Assembly (NCBI GenBank): GCA_902475005.1
Contig: CABRXV010000066.1
Coordinates: forward strand, 1 to 11,263
DNA length: 11,263 bases
Direction: 5' to 3'
Origin: CABRXV01 sp900754955
GTDB lineage: Bacteria; Actinomycetota; Coriobacteriia; Coriobacteriales; Eggerthellaceae
Shown here: piece after piece, positions 7,172 to 11,263 of the stretch
How positions within the stretch are numbered: position 1 is the first letter of the stretch
Layout: each line of letters starts with the position of its first letter
Notes under the pieces: generated by a model
The model's database searches: none
The model's input: the letters and a program-made list of their open reading frames with translations, nothing else
Told to the model about the DNA's origin: nothing
Position numbers and translations under genes: made by a program

Positions 7172-7195
7172 TGACGAAATGACAAAGTTTCGTCA
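7172..7195. repeat. Inverted repeat TGACGAAA-N8-TTTCGTCA
   Basis: Perfect 8-bp arms surround TGACAAAG, itself a near copy of the left arm. It lies between the response-regulator stop (7230) and the groES promoter, about 40 bp upstream of the -35. On either strand only a weak A/T stretch follows, so it may be a poor terminator for the two-component operon or a binding site for a regulator of groES. The sequence cannot decide between these. Confidence 0.45.
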
Positions 7196-7229
7196 CAAAC
7201 GAACGGACGGGAGCTCACGCGTTGTGCGG

Positions 7230-7931
7230 TTAGGCGCCGGGCGCCACGAGACCGCTCTCGTAGGCGAGCACGACGAGCTGGGCGCGATCGTGCGCGTCAG
7301 TCTTCGCCATGACGCGCGCAAGGTGGGTTTTCACCGTGGCGGGCGAGATGAACAGCTCGGCGGCGATGTCGTCGTTCGACAGACCGCGCGCCACAAGCGC
7401 GAGAATCTCCCGCTCGCGATCGGTGAGCGCCGCCAGCGCATCGTACGCGCTCCCCCGCCCCGCGCCCGTGCGCGCCGTGCGCGGGCGCGACAGCACGAAC
7501 GTCTCCACGAGCCGGCGCATCACCGACGGCTGGATGAGCGCATCGCCCGCCGCCACCACGCGCACCGCATGCACGATGTCGTCGGGGTCGGCGTCTTTGA
7601 GGAGAAATCCGCTCGCGCCTGCGGCAAGCGCATCGTAGACGTACTCGTCGATGTCGAACGTGGTGAGCACGAGCACGTGCGTGCGTCCGAGCAGCGGGTT
7701 CGACGTGATGTCGCGCGTCGCCTCGATGCCGTTGCGCACCGGCATGCGGATGTCCATGAGCACCACATCGGGCCGCAGTTCCTGGGCGCGCGCGACCGCC
7801 TCCTCGCCGTTGCGCGCCTCGCCGATCACCTCGAGCCCGTCGTACGAACCGAGGATGGCACGATATCCGCTGCGCACGAGGTCCTGATCGTCTGCCACCA
7901 GAATGCGAATGAGATCCGCCGACTCAGCCAT
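7230..7931 (-). CDS. NarL/FixJ-family response regulator
   Basis: A 233-residue DNA-binding response regulator. The receiver domain (about 8-125) has the acidic pair D14/D15, phosphoacceptor D60 in VVLMDIRMP, T90/T91 in VLVLTTFD and K112 in FLLKD. After a 35-residue linker comes a LuxR-type helix-turn-helix (about 166-226) with LTDREREILALVARGLSNDDIA and LFISPATVKTHLARVMAK. The ATG lies 2 bp after the stop of the kinase gene with GGAGG about 10 bases before it inside the kinase coding sequence, so the two are co-translated and almost certainly partners. No typical target such as an ABC exporter is next to it in the window, so the regulon is unknown. Confidence 0.95.
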   Translation of the reverse strand: MAESADLIRILVADDQDLVRSGYRAILGSYDGLEVIGEARNGEEAVARAQELRPDVVLMDIRMPVRNGIEATRDITSNPLLGRTHVLVLTTFDIDEYVYDALAAGASGFLLKDADPDDIVHAVRVVAAGDALIQPSVMRRLVETFVLSRPRTARTGAGRGSAYDALAALTDREREILALVARGLSNDDIAAELFISPATVKTHLARVMAKTDAHDRAQLVVLAYESGLVAPGA

Positions 7932-7933
7932 GG

Positions 7934-9325
7934 CTACTGCGCCTCCGTCCGTCCGTTGCGTTCCGTTTGCTGGGGCGCGGCGAGGGGCACGACTGCATGC
8001 ACGCGGAAGCCGCCCTCTGCGCGCGGCGCCGCCTCGAACGTGCCGCCGAGCACGCGCACGCGCTCGCCCATGCCCTCGATGCCGTGGCCGCCCGCCGCCG
8101 CAACCGCAGCGGCATCACTGCAGCCCCTGCCGTCGTCCTCGACGATGATCTCCGCAAACGCGGCGGGCGCAGCTGCGGCAGGCACATTCGCGACAGGCGC
8201 GCTCGCGGCGGGCGCCGCGCTTCCCACCGCCGTGCCCGGCGTTGCTGCGGGCGCGACCGTGCGCAGGACGATCCGCACGTGCCGGGCCTGCGCATGGCGC
8301 ACGACGTTGGTCGTCGCCTCGCGCGCGATGCCGAACAGCGCCACGTCGACGTGCGCGGGCACCGACGTGCGATCGTAATGCGCCGTGTCGAGCTCGCACG
8401 ACACGCCCGCCCCCTCGAGATAGGCTGCGAGCGCGCCGATCTGCTCGGTGCTCTCGGTCGGCGACGTCTGAGCCGCACCCTCGCCCGAGCGCAGCACGCC
8501 GATCATGGCGCGGATGTCGTCGAGCGCGCCCTTCGAGGTGGCGCGCACCGTCGCGATCGCCTCCTTTGCGGCCGCAGGATCGCTGTCGATCAGCCGTTCC
8601 GCTGCCGCCGCCTGAATGCTCACCGCCGAAAGCGAGTGCGCCGTGATGTCGTGCACTTCGCGCGCGATGCGCACGCGCTCCTCCGCAACGCGCCGCTCGG
8701 CCTCGGTCTCCCGCGTGCGCTCAGCCTCGGCCGCGCGCTCCTCGGCTGCCCGCAGGTAGTCCTGCCTCACCTGGATGGCATAACCCGCAAACGCCGCCGC
8801 TGCTACAAACGCGACGTTCTGCAGCAGCGAAAGGGAAGCCATCGTCGCCGACGAAGCCGTGGACGGGACGATCACGAGAATGAGAACGGCTGCAACCGCA
8901 CCTGCAATCGCATGGGCGCGCGGCAGTTCGTAGGCGATCGTGAACAGTGCCACGAGCGGCCCGGCAAGCGACAGGGAAACGGCGCCCGTTTGAAGCTGGA
9001 AGAACGCCCAGAGAACGAGCGACAGCACGAACGTGGGCCATGGGAAGCGCCGGCGCGCGATAAGAGGCAGCGTGGTGAGCGCGATCGCGACCACAGAGTA
9101 TACGGTCGGGACCACCGCATCGATGCCGAGCAGGCTGCGCAGCATCTCATCGGGGAACAGGAGGTTGACCGAAAGCGTGAGCTGTAAGCAGGCGAAGCCG
9201 AACGCACCGACGGCGACCACGGCGTCGACGAGCCAGTCGGTCGCCTCCATGGGTTCATCGCGGTAGAGTATGTCCTCCCATTTCTGCATGGGCCCATGGT
9301 ACACGAGCGCCACGGAGCCAGCCAT
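7934..9325 (-). CDS. Membrane sensor histidine kinase (HisKA_3, DesK/NarX type)
   Basis: About 463 residues. Five or six hydrophobic segments lie between residues 31 and 186 with hardly any extracytoplasmic loop, suggesting that it senses signals in or at the membrane. A charged coiled-coil linker (about 186-217) leads to the HisKA_3 helix with phosphoacceptor H225 in REVHDITAHSLS. The ATPase domain shows the N box around N340 (REATTN), G1 DDGRG at 397-401 and G2 GHGIEGMGER at 413-422. It phosphorylates the regulator encoded just after it. Residues 358-389 are an Ala/Pro-rich low-complexity insertion inside the ATPase domain, unusual for the family. The start is uncertain: ATG at 9325, 9289 and 9250 all lack a good ribosome site, and translation from 9289 would keep all membrane segments. 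Confidence 0.93.
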   Translation of the reverse strand: MAGSVALVYHGPMQKWEDILYRDEPMEATDWLVDAVVAVGAFGFACLQLTLSVNLLFPDEMLRSLLGIDAVVPTVYSVVAIALTTLPLIARRRFPWPTFVLSLVLWAFFQLQTGAVSLSLAGPLVALFTIAYELPRAHAIAGAVAAVLILVIVPSTASSATMASLSLLQNVAFVAAAAFAGYAIQVRQDYLRAAEERAAEAERTRETEAERRVAEERVRIAREVHDITAHSLSAVSIQAAAAERLIDSDPAAAKEAIATVRATSKGALDDIRAMIGVLRSGEGAAQTSPTESTEQIGALAAYLEGAGVSCELDTAHYDRTSVPAHVDVALFGIAREATTNVVRHAQARHVRIVLRTVAPAATPGTAVGSAAPAASAPVANVPAAAAPAAFAEIIVEDDGRGCSDAAAVAAAGGHGIEGMGERVRVLGGTFEAAPRAEGGFRVHAVVPLAAPQQTERNGRTEAQ

Positions 9326-9352
9326 ACACCCCGCGATGCAACTGTCGGACGC

Positions 9353-9429
9353 GAGGCGCGCAGCGGGGCGCGGGGGAAACGCGGGTCAAAAGCGTAGCCG
9401 CCCCAGCGCCCGCCGCCGCTGCGCGCCCC
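9353..9429. repeat. Long inverted repeat in the nadE-kinase gap
   Basis: Arms at 9353-9366 and 9416-9429 pair over 14 positions: 12 perfect pairs (GGCGCGCAGCGG type), one G-T wobble and one further pair. Internal G-rich and C-rich tracts could extend the stem. It fills most of the 110-bp gap directly after the nadE stop. With no T-tract it would be an atypical terminator for nadE or a structured leader for the kinase mRNA. Nothing else is visible in this gap. Confidence 0.55.
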
Positions 9430-9435
9430 GCACGT

Positions 9436-10254
9436 TTACTCGTAGAAGCGCGTATCCGGGAACGGCGGCTCGAGGGCGCGCTTGAACGCGTAGGCCGCCA
9501 CGCGGCGCAGCACGGAATCGACCTGCGCGCGGTCGAAGCCTGCCGCCGCGATCTGCTCGGCCGACTCCCCCCGTTCCATCGCGGCGATGAGAATCGGATC
9601 GAGCTCAGCGTACGCGATGCCGAGCGACGCCTCGTCGCTCTGACCGGGGGAAAGCTCGGCGCTCGGCGGCTTCACGAGCACGTGTTCGGGGATGGGCGGC
9701 TCCTCGCCACGCGCTTCCGCATGGTCGTTGCGCCAGCGCGCCACCGCGTACACATCGGTCTTGTATAAGCCGCCGATCGGCGCAAACGCACCCGCCGTAT
9801 CGCCGTAGAGCGTCGAGTAGCCCATCATGGCCTCGCTCTTGTTGCCCGTGTTGAGCATCATCCAGTCGCGGGCGTTGGAGATCGCCATGAGGCACACCAT
9901 GCGGCAGCGCGCCTGGGTGTTCTCGGCCGCCAGACCCTCGAGCGCCCCGCCGCACGCGCGCGCCAGCACATGCTCGAACGCCTCGAACGGCTCGCAGATC
10001 GACACCGTGCGCACTTCGATGCCCACGCGGCGCGCAAGATCCTCGGCGTCGTCGACGGAGTGGTCCGTCGAATAGGGTCCCGGCAGCAGCACGCCGTGCA
10101 CGTGCTCGGCGCCCAGGGCGTCCGCCGCCATGACGGCGACCACGGTCGAGTCGATTCCGCCCGACAGTCCGATCACCACGTCCTTGTAGCCCGCGCCGCG
10201 CACGTAATCGCCGAGCGCCGTCACGCATGCTTCGTACATTTCCTGAGGTCGCAT
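9436..10254 (-). CDS. nadE: NAD(+) synthetase, stand-alone (ammonia-dependent type)
   Basis: A 272-residue cytoplasmic enzyme that adenylates nicotinate adenine dinucleotide and amidates it to NAD, the last step of NAD synthesis. The PP-loop SGGIDST is at residues 31-37. NTGNKSE (135-141), GYSTLYGD (145-152), PIGGLYKTDVY (159-169) and KPPSAELSPGQSDE (195-208) are NadE signatures. No nitrilase-type glutaminase domain is fused, so free ammonia or a separate amidotransferase should supply nitrogen. The start at 10254 is chosen for the AAAGG seven bases before it; in-frame ATGs at 10272 and 10311 have no such site. It lies between hypB and the two-component genes, 168 bp after hypB, and need not be functionally tied to either. 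Confidence 0.95.
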   Translation of the reverse strand: MRPQEMYEACVTALGDYVRGAGYKDVVIGLSGGIDSTVVAVMAADALGAEHVHGVLLPGPYSTDHSVDDAEDLARRVGIEVRTVSICEPFEAFEHVLARACGGALEGLAAENTQARCRMVCLMAISNARDWMMLNTGNKSEAMMGYSTLYGDTAGAFAPIGGLYKTDVYAVARWRNDHAEARGEEPPIPEHVLVKPPSAELSPGQSDEASLGIAYAELDPILIAAMERGESAEQIAAAGFDRAQVDSVLRRVAAYAFKRALEPPFPDTRFYE

Positions 10255-10273
10255 GGCCCCACCTTTCCGCATC

Positions 10274-10309
10274 GGCCAGCACTGGCCCACTTCCGCCGCC
10301 GTCGGCGGC
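10274..10309 (-). other. Two hairpins in the nadE leader
   Basis: Just before the nadE ribosome site the RNA can form GCCGCC-gac-GGCGGC (10309-10295) and GGCCA-gtgc-TGGCC (10287-10274). They are short but perfect. Neither is followed by a T-tract. They could modulate nadE translation or be GC-rich coincidence. Confidence 0.35.
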
Positions 10310-10379
10310 AACCGCGCAGGACGACACGCCGCCCTACCGCGGCATGCGCCTTACCTGCGATTCAGTATGGAGGCGGGTT

Positions 10380-10400
10380 GTTTCGGTTCAGTTGCGAAAC
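10380..10400. other. Weak hairpin after hypB
   Basis: GTTTCG / CGAAAC arms of 6 bp with a 9-base loop lie about 23 bases beyond the hypB stop. There is no T-tract, so at best this is a weak or factor-dependent end of the hypB transcript. Confidence 0.3.
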
Positions 10401-10422
10401 GAAGAAGAGTCGCGCACGGCGC

Positions 10423-11073
10423 CTACGCCTGGCGAATGCGCTCAGCAAGCCAGTTCGCCCACGCCTCCACGCCGTCGCCCTTGGTTGCGGCGATGGGGAA
10501 AATAGGCGCGGCGGGATTGAGCTGCTTGACGGCCGACTCGAATGCCGCGCGATCGAAGTTGAACACGGGCATGGTGTCCACCTTGTTGAGCACCACGGCC
10601 TCGGCGACCTGGAACACGCCCGGGTACTTGAGCGGCTTGTCGTCGCCCTCGGGCACCGAGAGGATCATCACCTTGGCGTTTTCGCCCAGATCGAAGTCGG
10701 TGGGGCACACGAGGTTACCCACGTTCTCGATGATGATGAGGTCGAGGCGCTCGAGGTCGAGCACGTCGACGGCGCGCTTGATCATCGCGCTCTCGAGGTG
10801 ACACGCACCACCCGTGTTGATCTGCACGGCGGCGATACCCTGCGCGGAGATCTTCTCGGCGTCGACGTTGGAGGCGATGTCGCCCTCGATGACCGCGATG
10901 TTGAACTCGTCGCGCAACGCGTCGATGGTGGCGAGGATCGTCGACGTCTTGCCCGAGCCGGGACTTGCCAGCAGGTCGAGCACGAACACGTGGTTCTCGG
11001 CGAAACGCTGGCGCAGCTCGCCGGCGATGTCGTCGTTCTTCTTGAGGATGGGTTCCTTGATGTCGATTTTCAC
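10423..11073 (-). CDS. hypB: Hydrogenase/urease nickel incorporation GTPase HypB
   Basis: A 216-residue SIMIBI-class GTPase that, with HypA, delivers nickel to the [NiFe]-hydrogenase large subunit. Landmarks are the P-loop SPGSGKTS (37-44), VIEGDIASNVDAE (61-73), the dimer-interface metal site C91-H92 in GGACHLES, C123 in NVGNLVCPTDFDLGE and the guanine motif NKVD (163-166). It lacks the N-terminal His-rich stretch and CxxCGC motif of some homologues, so it is a GTPase-only form without nickel storage. The start is GTG at 11073 with GAGGTGA six bases before it. No hypA or other hyp genes flank it inside the window: nadE follows and the 190 bp before it do not resemble HypA. Confidence 0.96.
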   Translation of the reverse strand: MKIDIKEPILKKNDDIAGELRQRFAENHVFVLDLLASPGSGKTSTILATIDALRDEFNIAVIEGDIASNVDAEKISAQGIAAVQINTGGACHLESAMIKRAVDVLDLERLDLIIIENVGNLVCPTDFDLGENAKVMILSVPEGDDKPLKYPGVFQVAEAVVLNKVDTMPVFNFDRAAFESAVKQLNPAAPIFPIAATKGDGVEAWANWLAERIRQA

Positions 11074-11144
11074 AGTAAATCACCTCGCACATATGCAAAA
11101 CACGAGACCATGCCTAACAAGATTGCACCCGTATTGTTTCCCAT
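11070..11144 (-). CDS. Possible 24-codon leader ORF overlapping the hypB start
   Basis: ATG at 11144 opens a 24-residue frame rich in hydrophobic residues (MGNNTGAILLG...), ending at TGA 11072-11070. That stop overlaps the hypB GTG start in a GTGA arrangement, typical of translational coupling, and the hypB ribosome site lies within it. Its own ATG overlaps the TAA of an upstream frame (TAATG), and GCGAGG lies only 3 bases before it. It is too short to judge by composition and could be chance. Confidence 0.2.
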   Translation of the reverse strand: MGNNTGAILLGMVSCFAYVRGDLL

Positions 11145-11263
11145 TAGCCTCGCAGGTCGTCCGTGGAGTCAGCGAGCGGGAGCGTGACGCAAGCAGATGG
11201 TGCGTCTGCCAGCTGCTCATAAAGCCCGCAGGTTGAAGCCAAGTCAGCGAGGGCTCCCCTGGT
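11144..11263 (-). CDS. Possible C-terminus of an upstream frame (unrecognised)
   Basis: A frame open from the right edge gives 39 residues ending ...LADSTDDLRG and a TAA at 11146-11144. I recognise no family, and it does not look like the zinc-finger end of HypA. A second frame is open over the same stretch as far as the hypB ribosome site, so openness here is weak evidence. The region may simply be the hypB leader or part of a dispersed repeat. Confidence 0.15.
   Translation of the reverse strand, partial: TRGALADLASTCGLYEQLADAPSACVTLPLADSTDDLRG

Noticed and set aside
7967..9187. Plus-strand open frame of about 400 codons
   Set aside because: Antisense to the histidine kinase; Arg/His-rich without domains.
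10255..10311. Longer NadE starts at 10311 or 10272
   Set aside because: Neither has a ribosome site, and they read through the leader hairpins; the ATG at 10254 has AAAGG at good distance.
9970..11187. Plus-strand open frame of about 400 codons
   Set aside because: Antisense to nadE and hypB, no motif; an artefact of GC-rich third codon positions.

Overview
The window is a GC-rich (roughly two thirds G+C) bacterial chromosome segment in which every supported gene lies on the minus strand, so the genes read from high to low coordinates. GroESL under a CIRCE element, a DesK/NarL-type two-component pair, a stand-alone NAD synthetase, HypB and a very large secreted phosphoesterase fit an anaerobic high-GC actinobacterium. 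My best guess is the Coriobacteriia/Eggerthellaceae (a gut Eggerthella, Gordonibacter or Adlercreutzia relative). This is inferred from gene content and protein style, not from a marker search.

In order of transcription: 11263-11074 is the region upstream of hypB. It may hold the tail of another frame and a 24-codon mini-ORF whose stop overlaps the hypB start. Then come hypB (nickel-insertion GTPase, 11073-10423), nadE (ammonia-type NAD synthetase, 10254-9436), and a sensor histidine kinase with its response regulator (9325-7934 and 7931-7230, only 2 bp apart). An intergenic segment with a clean inverted repeat leads into the groES promoter and CIRCE operator. groES (6995-6708) and groEL (6528-4903) follow, separated by a 179-bp spacer that can fold. 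A strong rho-independent terminator (4847-4786) closes the groESL operon.

Beyond it lies about 480 bp of non-coding DNA with a 15-bp tandem duplication, an 8-bp inverted repeat and six degenerate copies of a 22-28 bp repeat. Next is the start of a secreted protein of at least 1433 residues that runs off the left edge. It carries two complete calcineurin-like metallophosphoesterase centres, the second of purple-acid-phosphatase type behind a fibronectin-III-like domain, and then the start of what looks like a right-handed beta-helix. Its gene is open without a stop from 4300 to the edge.

Most of the window is housekeeping (chaperonin, NAD synthesis, nickel enzyme maturation) plus one signalling pair with no visible target. 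The parts most worth a second look are the double-headed phosphoesterase, the repeat array before it, the triple half-site CIRCE, the Ala/Pro insertion inside the kinase ATPase domain, and the overlapping short frames in front of hypB. I see no tRNA, rRNA, CRISPR array, transposase or phage gene.
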